Of a stretch of 64,000 nucleotides of DNA, positions 41,561 to 49,491 are shown in pieces; position 1 is the stretch's first letter, and every line of letters starts with the position of its first letter. The DNA is from Streptomyces rapamycinicus NRRL 5491 (lineage in GTDB: Bacteria > Actinomycetota > Actinomycetes > Streptomycetales > Streptomycetaceae). The stretch is taken from the NCBI RefSeq assembly GCF_024298965.1, contig NZ_CP085193.1:11036001-11100000 (forward strand), read 5' to 3'. Both the position numbers and the translations under genes were made by a program. The notes beneath the pieces are model-generated. The model made no database searches, had not been told where the DNA came from, and was given only the letters and a program-made list of their open reading frames with translations.

Positions 41561-42415
41561 TCAGCCATTGCGGTAGAGGGTGGTGAGCAGCTCGACCGCG
41601 GTCTGGGTGGCGGGGTGCGGATCGTCCCGCCACCAGGCGAGGCGTACCGCGATCGGCTCGGCGTCGCGGACCGGCCGGTAGGCGATTCCGGGCCTCGGAT
41701 ACTGGTTGGCGGTGGACTCCGCCGTCATCCCGACGCAGCGGCCCGCGGAGATCACGGTGAGCCAGTCCTCCACGTCGTGGGTCTCCTCCGTGGCCGGCCG
41801 GGAGTCGGGCGGCCACAGCTCCGCGGTGGTCGTGCCGGTCCTGCGGTCGACCAGCAGGGTACGCCCGCTGAGGTCGGCCAGCCGGACCGAGCGGCGCCTG
41901 GCGAGCGGGTCGTCGGCGGCCACGGCGCACAGCCGCCGCTCCAGCCCGACGATGGCGGAGTCGAAGCGGCGCTCGTCGAGCGGTCTGCGCACCACGGCCA
42001 GGTCGCAGGCGCCCTCCGTCAGCCCCGCGGTGGCGGAATTGACGCGGACGAGGTGCAGCTCCGTTTCGGGGTACGCCTGCGCCCAGCGGCGCTGGAAGGC
42101 GGGGGTGTGGCGGCCGAGCGCGGACCAGGCGTAGCCGATCCGCAGATGGGCGTGGCCCGATACGGCCTCCCGGATCAGGCCGTCCACCTCGGCCAGCACC
42201 CGCCGGGCGTGTGCCACCACGCGCAGCCCGGTGCCCGTCGGGGTCACCTCGCGGGAGGTGCGCCGCAACAGCCGTGTGCCCAGGGCGCGTTCGAGCGCGG
42301 CCACGGCCCGGGACACGGCCGCCTGGGAGACGCCGAGCGCGATGGCGGCGTCGGTGAAGGTGCCCTCGTCGACGATCGTGACGAGGCAGCGAAGTTGCCG
42401 CAGCTCCACATCCAT
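41561..42415 (-). CDS. LysR-family transcriptional regulator
   Basis: The 284-residue protein starts MDVELRQLRCLVTIVDEGTF, the normal LysR opening. The helix-turn-helix is GVSQAAVSRAVAALERALG, followed by a substrate-binding domain. The frame runs further upstream, but ATG 42415 matches the family start. The divergent EamA exporter gene is the likely target; a T-N11-A dyad overlaps this start codon, suggesting autoregulation as well. Confidence 0.92.
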   Translation of the reverse strand: MDVELRQLRCLVTIVDEGTFTDAAIALGVSQAAVSRAVAALERALGTRLLRRTSREVTPTGTGLRVVAHARRVLAEVDGLIREAVSGHAHLRIGYAWSALGRHTPAFQRRWAQAYPETELHLVRVNSATAGLTEGACDLAVVRRPLDERRFDSAIVGLERRLCAVAADDPLARRRSVRLADLSGRTLLVDRRTGTTTAELWPPDSRPATEETHDVEDWLTVISAGRCVGMTAESTANQYPRPGIAYRPVRDAEPIAVRLAWWRDDPHPATQTAVELLTTLYRNG

Positions 42416-42428
42416 ACGTCCAGCGTAT
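42414..42428. promoter_or_regulatory. LysR-type box (T-N11-A perfect dyad)
   Basis: ATACG-TCCAG-CGTAT is a perfect inverted repeat with five-base arms and a five-base spacer, satisfying T-N11-A. It overlaps the lysR start codon and lies 56 bases before the EamA start. It is the natural candidate for LysR binding in this divergon. Confidence 0.65.
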
Positions 42429-42483
42429 AGATGGAGTGCGGAACGCATTTTGCGCATGCATGGGCCGGGCGCACGATCGACGC

Positions 42484-43515
42484 ATGCGACTCGCCCCCGC
42501 GTCACGCACCCCGTCCCCACGAGCGACGGAAACCGCGCACCGGACCGCGCCGACCCCTGCCGACTCCGGCCCGGGGCCGGGCCTGGACCCGGACCCGGGC
42601 CCGGGCGCGGGCCCGGGCGCGGGCCCGAACCCGGAGCAGGGCCTGGAGCGGGACCTGGCCCCTGACCTGGATCAACGGCCGGCCGGACGGCGGTTCGCCG
42701 GAGTGGCCACGATGATCGGCAGCGGGCTGTCCAACCAGACCGGCGCCGCGATCGGATCCCAGGCGTTCCCCGTCATCGGCCCGGTCGGGGTCGTCGCCGT
42801 CCGCCAGTACGTGGCCGCGATCGTCCTGCTGGCTGTCGGCAGGCCGCGGCTGCGGAGCTTCACCGGGTGGCAGTGGCGGCCGGTGGTGGGGCTCGCCGTG
42901 GTGTTCGGCACCATGAATCTGTCCCTCTACAGCGCCATCGACCGCATCGGCCTCGGCCTGGCGGTGACCCTGGAGTTCCTCGGCCCGCTCTGCATCGCGC
43001 TCGCCGGGTCACGGCGCCGCGTGGACGCCTGCTGTGCGCTCGTCGCGGCGGCCGCCGTGGTGAGCCTCATGCGTCCGCGCCCCTCGGCCGACTATCTGGG
43101 CATGGGGCTGGGGTTGCTGGCCGCCGTGTGCTGGGCCTCGTACATCCTGCTCAACCGCACCGTGGGGCGGCGGGTCCCCGGCGCCGAGGGGTCGGCGGCG
43201 GCCGCGGGGATCTCCGCGCTGATGTTCCTGCCGGTCGGGATCGCCGTCGCCGTCCACCAGCCGCCGACCGTGAGCGCCGCGGCGTACGCCATCGTCGCGG
43301 GCGTCCTCTCCTCGGCCGTGCCGTACCTCGCGGACCTGTTCACCTTGCGCCGTGTGCCCGCCCAGGCGTTCGGGCTCTTCATGAGCGTCAACCCCGTCCT
43401 CGCCGCGCTGGTCGGCTGGGTCGGTCTGGAGCAGCGCCTGGGGTGGACGGAGTGGATCAGCGTGGGCGCCATCGTCGCGGCCAACGCGCTGAGCATCCTC
43501 ACCCGGCGCGGCTGA
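42484..43515 (+). CDS. EamA/RhtA-family metabolite exporter
   Basis: The protein has about 343 residues and ten hydrophobic segments in two EamA repeats (GVATMIGSGLSNQTGAAIG at the start of the first; ASYILLNRTVGRRV at the start of the second). Such proteins export amino acids or other small metabolites. ATG 42484 is used without a clear ribosome binding site. The first 60 residues are a Pro/Gly-rich soluble extension, DPDPGPGAGPGAGP, encoded by a GC-only run; a later start is possible. It is divergent from the LysR gene, which probably controls it. Confidence 0.85.
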   Translation: MRLAPASRTPSPRATETAHRTAPTPADSGPGPGLDPDPGPGAGPGAGPNPEQGLERDLAPDLDQRPAGRRFAGVATMIGSGLSNQTGAAIGSQAFPVIGPVGVVAVRQYVAAIVLLAVGRPRLRSFTGWQWRPVVGLAVVFGTMNLSLYSAIDRIGLGLAVTLEFLGPLCIALAGSRRRVDACCALVAAAAVVSLMRPRPSADYLGMGLGLLAAVCWASYILLNRTVGRRVPGAEGSAAAAGISALMFLPVGIAVAVHQPPTVSAAAYAIVAGVLSSAVPYLADLFTLRRVPAQAFGLFMSVNPVLAALVGWVGLEQRLGWTEWISVGAIVAANALSILTRRG

Positions 43516-43553
43516 ATGACCAGCGGGGCCGGCCCGGCGCCTCGGATGGCCTG

Positions 43554-43588
43554 GGCCCGGGGGCGGAGGCGTCTTCCGTCCCCGGGCC
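43554..43588. terminator. Bidirectional terminator hairpin
   Basis: GGCCCGGGGGCGGA (43554-43567) pairs with TCCGTCCCCGGGCC (43575-43588) over 14 positions with one G-U type exception and a seven-base loop. It lies between the convergent EamA and nucleotidyltransferase stops. Confidence 0.8.
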
Positions 43589-43593
43589 ACCGC

Positions 43594-44367
43594 TCAGCCC
43601 GTGGCCTCGAACAGCGCCTCCGCGGCGGCGATCGCCTCGGCCAGGGCGGTGGGCTCCGGCCGCAGCCCCGCCACGATCGTGTCGATGCCACGCAGGTCCG
43701 CCCGCTGGAGGAGCCGCTTCTCGTTGGTCACCCACTCACCGCGCGCCGCCAGCACCGCGTGCGCCGTCTGCAGGGCGGCGGTCGCCACCGCGCCCGCGAC
43801 CTCGGTGGCCTGGCCACGTGTCACGTACGCGGCCGAGGCGTACCGCAGGGTCAGGGCCGCGCGCCCGCGCCATACCGGGGGCGCCGCCGCACGCAGCGCC
43901 CCCGGGTACTCGGGCCGGGGCAGGGTGCCCCGCAGCACCTGGTTGAGGGCGAGTTCGGCCACCACCAGATAGCTGGGGATGCCCGCGAGGTGGAACATCA
44001 GCGGCTCCCAGTGGAAGCGGCCCTGCCGCGACTCGGCGAGTTCGTGTTCCACCACCTCGAGGTCGCGGTAGTGGATGTCCACGCGCCGTCCGTCGATGGT
44101 CAGCCAGGCGCCCCCGTTGAAGACACCGCCGCCCCACTCGCCGAGCCCGGAGACCTCGCCCTCCCAGCCGACGGCCCGCAGCGTGGCCGGGTCGAAGCCG
44201 CCCCGGTAGTACAGGGCCAGGTCCCAGTCGCTCTCCGGGGTGTGGGTGCCCTGCGCACGCGAACCCCCGAGGGTGACGGCGCGCACGGCGGGCAGGGCGG
44301 CGAGTCGCTCCGCGACATCGTCGAGGAACATGGCGTCGGTCATGGCGTCGGTCATGGCGTCGGTCAT
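43594..44367 (-). CDS. Nucleotidyltransferase-domain protein
   Basis: The 257-residue protein has the pol-beta type motif GGSRAQGTHTPESDWDLALY (GS...D-x-D), which binds Mg-nucleotide, then the third acidic strand RRVDIHYRDLEV. It resembles stand-alone nucleotidyltransferases related to aminoglycoside adenylyltransferases; the substrate is unknown. Four in-frame ATGs at 12-base spacing (MTDA repeated three times, then MFLDD) open the gene. ATG 44367 follows GGAA and is used here; any of the four could serve. It is convergent with the EamA gene. Confidence 0.85.
   Translation of the reverse strand: MTDAMTDAMTDAMFLDDVAERLAALPAVRAVTLGGSRAQGTHTPESDWDLALYYRGGFDPATLRAVGWEGEVSGLGEWGGGVFNGGAWLTIDGRRVDIHYRDLEVVEHELAESRQGRFHWEPLMFHLAGIPSYLVVAELALNQVLRGTLPRPEYPGALRAAAPPVWRGRAALTLRYASAAYVTRGQATEVAGAVATAALQTAHAVLAARGEWVTNEKRLLQRADLRGIDTIVAGLRPEPTALAEAIAAAEALFEATG
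44329..44367 (-). repeat. Three 12-base repeats carrying start codons
   Basis: The unit ATGACCGACGCC is repeated three times in tandem and then followed by the ATG of MFLDD. Each copy adds four residues (MTDA) and a possible start codon, so repeat number could change by slippage without breaking the gene. Confidence 0.8.
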
Positions 44368-44534
44368 ACGGATTCCGATCGTGTGAAGTGGATGACGGGT
44401 GCCGCGGGCACACCGAACACACGCCGGAGCACAGGCTCCAACGACGGCGTTCATACGGATCGGTGTGCCGGGTCATCACTCCACGACGCCGACCTTACCG
44501 CCCCCGTCAGAGGGCGGCAGCGGCCAGGCGTGGA

Positions 44535-45641
44535 TCAGCCCTTCACCAAGCCCAGGCGGAAGAGGCTCTCCGCGGTGTCGAGGATCGTCGTCACCGGATC
44601 GCGCGGGGTCCATCCGAACACGGAACGCGCCTTCTCGGTGCGCAGGATCGGTACCCGCTCCGTCACGCCGACCGCTTCCCGCGCTCGTCCGTCGTCGAAC
44701 TCCCGCGTGGGCACCCGTGCGGCGCGCTCTCCGAGGTGCTCGGCCAGCACCCGGGCGATCCACAGGAAGCTGACGGTCCGGTCGCCGCTGGCGAGGAAGC
44801 GCTCTCCGGCCGCGGCGGGATGTGTCATGGCCCGGAGGTGGAGCTCGGCGACATCGCGTACGTCCACCATGCCGAAGTGTGCGCGAGGGACGGCCGGCAT
44901 CGCCCCCTCCAGCATCGCCCGGACGTATCCCGTCGAGGCGGACAGCCGGGGGCCGAGTGCCGGACCGAAGATCCCGGTCGGGTTGATCACCGTCAGTTCG
45001 AGGCCGTCCCCCTCCTTCGCCACGAAGTCCCAGGCGGCCCGCTCCGCGATGGCCTTCGAGCGGATGTAGGGCGGGTTGTCGTCCTCGGGGTCGGTCCAGT
45101 CGCTCTCGTCGTACTCGTCGCCGTCCTTGCGGCTGTACCCCACCGCGGCGAACGAGGACGTCATCACGACCCGCTTCACACCGTGGTCCCGTGCCGCCCT
45201 CAGCACACGAAGGGTGCCGTCCCGCGCGGGGATGATCAGCTCGTCGGCGTTGTCCGGCTGGACGGAGGGGAACGGTGACGCGATGTGGTGGACGCGCGTA
45301 CACCCCGCCATCGCGTCGTCCCAGCCGTCGTCCGTGGTCAGGTCGGCGCTGACGATGTCGAGCCGCCCGCCGGGATCGACACCGGAGGCCGCGACGGCCG
45401 ACCGGACACTCGCGGCGGCGCCAGTGGCGGCGCCAGTGGCGGCGCTCGTGGCCGGGCCGTGTGAACGGACCGTGGTGCGGACCCGATGGCCGCTCCGCAG
45501 CACGCCGCTGATCACATGGGTGCCGAGATACCCGCTGCCTCCGGTCACCAGGACGAGTTCGCCACCACCGGTGTCGGCACCGGCGTCGGCACGGGCGGCG
45601 GAAACGGCGTCAGCGGACACGGGGGTCGTCTTGCCTTCCAT
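44535..45641 (-). CDS. NAD(P)-dependent epimerase/dehydratase-type reductase (extended SDR)
   Basis: The 368-residue protein has the dinucleotide loop TGGSGYLG (residues 33-40), the Ser of VVMTSSFAAVGY and the catalytic YIRSK. The order matches dihydroflavonol/aldehyde reductase-like SDRs. The start at 45641 follows GAAGGA by five bases. It lies 47 bases after the MerR gene on the same strand and is the likely target of that regulator. An Ala/Thr/Gly-rich loop (ATSAATGAATGAAA) from a 12-base repeat sits after the first strand and is absent from typical family members. The substrate is unknown. Confidence 0.88.
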   Translation of the reverse strand: MEGKTTPVSADAVSAARADAGADTGGGELVLVTGGSGYLGTHVISGVLRSGHRVRTTVRSHGPATSAATGAATGAAASVRSAVAASGVDPGGRLDIVSADLTTDDGWDDAMAGCTRVHHIASPFPSVQPDNADELIIPARDGTLRVLRAARDHGVKRVVMTSSFAAVGYSRKDGDEYDESDWTDPEDDNPPYIRSKAIAERAAWDFVAKEGDGLELTVINPTGIFGPALGPRLSASTGYVRAMLEGAMPAVPRAHFGMVDVRDVAELHLRAMTHPAAAGERFLASGDRTVSFLWIARVLAEHLGERAARVPTREFDDGRAREAVGVTERVPILRTEKARSVFGWTPRDPVTTILDTAESLFRLGLVKG

Positions 45642-45688
45642 CGGTTCCTTCGGATTCCTTCCCAAGTGTGTTCTCGCAGCGGTGTCTC

Positions 45689-46147
45689 TCACGGCTGCAA
45701 CGCGTCGATGACGTCCGTGACCTCGTCGATCGCCCGGCGCTCCGCATCGGTGTCGGCGCGCTCCCGCGCATCCCACATGTCCGCCTTGAGCCGCAGATAG
45801 CGCAGGCGGACCTCCATGAGCGCGATCTCGTGCTCCAAGCGGTCCGCGTTGCGCTGGAAGAGGTCGCGCAGGGGAGCCGCGCCCTGGTCGCCTTCGTCGA
45901 GGTGGCCGAGGTAGGCGCGCATGTCCCGCATGCTCATGCCGGTGGATCTCAGGCACCCCAGTGACCTGATCGTCTCCACCACGGAGGGGTGGTAGCGCCG
46001 GTGGCCGCTGTCCGGGTCGCGGTCCACCGCGGGGATCAGGCCGATCTTCTCGTAGTAGCGCAGTGTCGGCTCCGAGAGGCCGCTCAGCCTCGACACCTGC
46101 TGGATGGTCATCGGGGAGCCCCGGACTTCTGTCCTCGTCGCTGTCAT
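45689..46147 (-). CDS. MerR-family transcriptional regulator
   Basis: The 152-residue protein has the MerR N-terminal winged helix (TIQQVSRLSGLSEPTLRYYEKIGLI, then SGHRRYHPS) and a long coiled-coil helix (LRDLFQRNADRLEHEIALMEVRLRYL). No Cys cluster is present, so it does not look like a metal sensor; it resembles the NmlR/aldehyde or drug-responsive group. The promoter just upstream has the long spacer expected of a MerR target, so it is probably autoregulated and drives the reductase gene behind it. ATG 46111 is an alternative start. Confidence 0.9.
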   Translation of the reverse strand: MTATRTEVRGSPMTIQQVSRLSGLSEPTLRYYEKIGLIPAVDRDPDSGHRRYHPSVVETIRSLGCLRSTGMSMRDMRAYLGHLDEGDQGAAPLRDLFQRNADRLEHEIALMEVRLRYLRLKADMWDARERADTDAERRAIDEVTDVIDALQP

Positions 46148-46153
46148 GGAACG

Positions 46154-46184
46154 AGCATCCGATACTTGAAGCGCTTGAGGTCAA
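46154..46184 (-). promoter_or_regulatory. MerR-type promoter with 19-base spacer and nested dyad
   Basis: On the minus strand TTGACC (46179-46184) and GATGCT (46154-46159) are 19 bases apart, the stretched spacing of MerR promoters. The spacer holds a dyad: CTTGA (46165-46169) and TCAAG (46181-46185) are inverted, with a perfect AAGCGCTT inside. Only six bases separate the -10 from the merR ATG, so the transcript may be leaderless. The -35 overlaps the MFS stop codon. Confidence 0.65.
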
Positions 46185-47674
46185 GTGCGCCGATCGGCCT
46201 TCGCCGGGACGGCGGACGCGGGAGTGGGCGCGCCGGGGCGCTTTCCGGCCGTGGCGATGGGGATGTCCCGCATCCGGAGCAGCGCCCCGAGGGCGAGGAG
46301 CCCGGCCGCGCCGCCGCTCCAGGCGACGGTGGAGCCGATGGCCGTGGCGGTGGGCGCGGCCGCGCCGGAGTGGCCGATCAGGGACTGGGCGCCGGCCAGG
46401 CCGACCGCGCCACCGATCTGCTTGGTGAGCGCGGAGCCCGCGGTGGCGGTGCCCATGTCCGTGCGCGGGACGGCGTTCTGGGTGGCGATGGTGAGCCCGC
46501 CCATGGCCGGTCCGGCGCCGAGCCCGACGAGCAGCAGCAGGACGGACGTCAGCGCGAGAGGCGTCGTGGCCCGCAGGGCGACGAAGGCCGCGGTACCGGC
46601 GGTGAGCAGCCCCGCGCCGATCAGCAGGACCGGTTTGACGTGCCCGCTGCGCAGCACGGTGGCGGCGGTGAGCCGGTTGCCCAGGGTCATGCCGATGAGC
46701 AGGGGGAGCAGCAGCAGACCGGAGGCGGTGGCCGAGTGGCCGCGGATGTGCTGGAAGTACAGCGGCAGGAAGATCCCCACTGGCACCGCGGCGACCTGGA
46801 AGAAGAAACCGGCGGTCAGCAGGGCGGTGTAGGTGCGGTGCCGGAACAGCCGTAGGGGCAGGACGGGGACGGCGGCCCGCCGCTCGACCGGTATGAGCGC
46901 GGCGAGCAGCGCCGGACCGCCGAGCAGACAGCCGAGCACGGCCGGGTCCGTCCAGGAGGGCGCGCGTCCGGCGGTCGCGTTCCCCTTGAGGCTGAGACCG
47001 GTCAGCGCGAGGGAGAGCCCGGCGGCGAGCAGGAGGATCCCCGCCACGTCGAGCCGGCCGGACGGCGGGGTGGCGGGACGGCGGTCGGGCAGGGCCAGGG
47101 CGATGACGGCGCCCGCGGTCAGCCCGAGCGGGAGGTTGAGCCAGAACGCCCAGCGCCAGCCGATGTGGTCGGCGAGTAACCCGCCGAGGAGCGGGCCGCC
47201 CACCATGCCCAGGATCATCATGGCGGCCATCGCCGTCTGCATCCGGATCAGCCCCTGGGGGCGGGACGGCGGGTGGAGGTCGCGGACCAGCGCCATGCCG
47301 AGGGTCAGCAGGGATCCCGCGCCCAGGCCCTGGAGCGCGCGGGAGAGGACCAGGGCGGGCATCGAGGCGGACAGGCCGCAGGCGGCGGAGCCGACCAGGA
47401 AGACGGCGAGCCCGCCGATCAGCAGCCGGCGGCGGCCGTGGAGGTCGGAGAAGCGGCCGTAGACCGGCACGCTGACCGAGGAGGTCAACAGGTAGGCGGT
47501 GACGAGCCAGACGTACCAGGAGTCGCCTCCGCCGATCTGCTCGACGATGCGGGGCAGCGCGGTGCCGACCACGGTGCCGTCCAGCATGGCCAGGAAGGCG
47601 GAGCCCAGCAGGGCGACGGTGACCAGGGTCCGGCGGCGGGGCGGGAGCGCCTCGTACGCGTCGGGTCCGGTCAC
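46181..47674 (-). CDS. MFS multidrug exporter (DHA2, 14-helix type)
   Basis: The 497-residue membrane protein has AMLDGTVVGTALPRI in helix 1 and GRFSDLHGRRRLL in the first loop, typical of 14-helix drug/proton antiporters. Its GTG start overlaps the TetR stop by four bases (GTGA), so the two are translated together and TetR very probably represses this pump. The substrate is unknown. The closest relatives by motif are efflux pumps that export drugs or antibiotics. Confidence 0.93.
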   Translation of the reverse strand: MTGPDAYEALPPRRRTLVTVALLGSAFLAMLDGTVVGTALPRIVEQIGGGDSWYVWLVTAYLLTSSVSVPVYGRFSDLHGRRRLLIGGLAVFLVGSAACGLSASMPALVLSRALQGLGAGSLLTLGMALVRDLHPPSRPQGLIRMQTAMAAMMILGMVGGPLLGGLLADHIGWRWAFWLNLPLGLTAGAVIALALPDRRPATPPSGRLDVAGILLLAAGLSLALTGLSLKGNATAGRAPSWTDPAVLGCLLGGPALLAALIPVERRAAVPVLPLRLFRHRTYTALLTAGFFFQVAAVPVGIFLPLYFQHIRGHSATASGLLLLPLLIGMTLGNRLTAATVLRSGHVKPVLLIGAGLLTAGTAAFVALRATTPLALTSVLLLLVGLGAGPAMGGLTIATQNAVPRTDMGTATAGSALTKQIGGAVGLAGAQSLIGHSGAAAPTATAIGSTVAWSGGAAGLLALGALLRMRDIPIATAGKRPGAPTPASAVPAKADRRT

Positions 47675-48312
47675 CGGGCCTCCCCGGGCGCCATGAGCGC
47701 GCCGTGCAGGAAGAGGTCCACGACCTCCTCGGTGGTCAGCGGCTCGGGGGCGCCCAGGCGCCCGGCCGACATCAGCGTCAGCTGGAAGGCGTCGGCGAGC
47801 CGCTCCGGGGCGAGCCGCAGGCGGTCCCGGTCGGGTTCGAACAGCGCGGCCAGCGCGGCGCGCGGCCGGACCAGGCCCGCCTCGCGGTCCGGGAGGCGCC
47901 CGTCCTTGCCGGGCTTGGGCGCCATGCGCTCCAGCCGCCCGGCCGCCGCGAGCGCTCCGGCGGCCGCGCCGATGCGGCCCATGTGCCCGCGCACCACATC
48001 GGCCGCCTCGGCGAGCCGGTCCGCGAGCGGCTGGTCCAGGGCGATCGACTCCAGGTGGGCCACGGTGTCATCGGGCCGTACGGCCTCCGCCATACAGGCC
48101 GCGAGCAGGGCGTCCTTGTCCTCGAAGACCCGGAAGATCGTGCCTTCGCCGATGCCCGCGGCCCGTGCGATCTTCGCGGTCGTCACGGAGGCGCCGTATT
48201 CGACGACGAGGGGGAGCGCCGCGGCGACGATCATCGCGCGGCGCTGCTCGGGATCCATGGCCGGTGCGCGGCGCCGGGGCGGGGTGGCGGGGTTCGCTGC
48301 CTTCTCCGTCAT
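47671..48312 (-). CDS. TetR-family transcriptional repressor
   Basis: The protein has 213 residues; its helix-turn-helix is TTAKIARAAGIGEGTIFRVFEDKDALL, the TetR signature. The C-terminal ligand domain ends in EVVDLFLHGALM. ATG 48312 is used; a GTG at 48321 (VSRMTEK) is an alternative, and neither has a clear ribosome binding site. A perfect palindrome lies 12 bases upstream. Overlap with the MFS gene makes this a classic self-regulated repressor-pump operon. Confidence 0.92.
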   Translation of the reverse strand: MTEKAANPATPPRRRAPAMDPEQRRAMIVAAALPLVVEYGASVTTAKIARAAGIGEGTIFRVFEDKDALLAACMAEAVRPDDTVAHLESIALDQPLADRLAEAADVVRGHMGRIGAAAGALAAAGRLERMAPKPGKDGRLPDREAGLVRPRAALAALFEPDRDRLRLAPERLADAFQLTLMSAGRLGAPEPLTTEEVVDLFLHGALMAPGEAR

Positions 48313-48324
48313 ACGGGACACACT

Positions 48325-48346
48325 ACGGAGTGAGTACTCACTCCGT
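48325..48346. promoter_or_regulatory. Perfect 22-base palindrome, TetR operator
   Basis: The half-site ACGGAGTGAGT (48325-48335) is followed directly by its exact reverse complement (48336-48346). The inner GAGTGAGTACTCACTC type is common among TetR-family operators. Its place just before the tetR start fits autoregulation of the tetR-MFS operon. Confidence 0.88.
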
Positions 48347-48410
48347 CAATTGTGTGGCGCATGACCACAGGGGGAGTGGCGGGTGAGACCTTCGGCTTCG
48401 ACGTCGTCGG

Positions 48411-49316
48411 TCAGCGCGCGGCGAGCAGGGTCCGGCGCAGGGCGCGGCCCGCCTCGGACGGGGGATGGTTGCGCGAGGCGGCGAGGCCGAGACCGTGGAG
48501 CGGCGGCGGATCGGCGAGATCGACCTGGGTGAGGCCGGGCTGCGAGGCGATGGTCTCCTCGGCCACGAAGGCGAGCCCGAGACGCCGCCGGACCATGGTC
48601 AGGGCGGTGGTGGTGTCCACGACCTCCAGTGCCACGGTGCGCTGGACCCCCGCGGTGCCGAAGAGGCTGTCGACGATGGTGCGGTCGCCCCACCCCGTGG
48701 GGAAGTCGATGAAGCGGCGGTCCGCGAGGTCGGCGTAGGTCACGCCGTGGGCCTCGGCCAGGGGGTCGTCGGCGCGGCAGACCAGCCCGAGGCGTATCCG
48801 CGACACATCATCGATGACCAGATCCGGGCCGAGGACGGCGGGGCCGTGCGGGGGCACGGGCAGCAGCATGAGGTCGAACCTGCCCTCGCGCAGGGCGGTG
48901 GCGTGTCCGGCCAGCGGACCGGTCGAGTGGCGCAGCCGCACCACGACATCGGGATGCTCGGCCTGAAACGCGCTCAGCGCCCCGATCAGATCGAACGAGC
49001 CGGTGGACAGGACCGTCCCGAGCGTGACCGTGCCACTGAGCCCTCCGGTGAGACGGCCCATGTCATCGCGCGCCCGCTGCGCCTCCGCGAGCAGGATCCG
49101 GGCCCGGGCCAGCAGCGTGCGCCCCGCGGTGGTCAGTTCCAGGGTGCGGTGCGAGCGGTCGAAGAGCGCGGTCTGGAACTCCTGCTCGAGCCGGGCCACG
49201 GCGGCGGAGGCCGCCGACTGGACGACGTGTTCCCGCTGGGCGCCGCGGGTGAAGCTGCGCTCCTCGGCCACCGCGACGAAGTACGCCAGCTGTCGGAGCT
49301 CCACCGTCATCTCCAT
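48411..49316 (-). CDS. LysR-family transcriptional regulator
   Basis: The 301-residue protein starts MEMTVELRQLAYFVAVAEE; ATG 49310 is an alternative start. The helix-turn-helix lies in HVVQSAASAAVARLEQEFQ. A substrate-binding domain follows (GTVTLGTVLSTGSFDLIGAL). It is divergent from the pair at 49492-51503, with a perfect LysR box between them, so it probably controls that flavin monooxygenase operon. Confidence 0.92.
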   Translation of the reverse strand: MEMTVELRQLAYFVAVAEERSFTRGAQREHVVQSAASAAVARLEQEFQTALFDRSHRTLELTTAGRTLLARARILLAEAQRARDDMGRLTGGLSGTVTLGTVLSTGSFDLIGALSAFQAEHPDVVVRLRHSTGPLAGHATALREGRFDLMLLPVPPHGPAVLGPDLVIDDVSRIRLGLVCRADDPLAEAHGVTYADLADRRFIDFPTGWGDRTIVDSLFGTAGVQRTVALEVVDTTTALTMVRRRLGLAFVAEETIASQPGLTQVDLADPPPLHGLGLAASRNHPPSEAGRALRRTLLAAR

Positions 49317-49340
49317 TCGCGATGCCACACAGCACACATC

Positions 49341-49355
49341 ATCGTTGGACACGAT
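49341..49355. promoter_or_regulatory. LysR-type box (T-N11-A perfect dyad)
   Basis: ATCGT-TGGAC-ACGAT is a perfect inverted repeat with T-N11-A spacing, 25 bases from the lysR start and 137 bases before the divergent gene. It has the same geometry as the box at 42414-42428, but different sequence. Confidence 0.65.
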
Positions 49356-49491
49356 ACCTATGGGCCCGCCACCGTGGAGGGGAAGCGGAACGCCCCCGCC
49401 GAATACCCCGGCCGAACCGCCCGGTTCGGCGCCGCATTCCCTCAACTTCCCCCTGCGCCAACGCACTTCACCACGGAAGGCATCCATCGTC

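Noticed and set aside
45642..46184. Upstream extension of the epimerase-type SDR to 46184
   Set aside because: The extra residues are the antisense-like shadow of the MerR gene in another frame; GAAGGA and ATG 45641 mark the real start.
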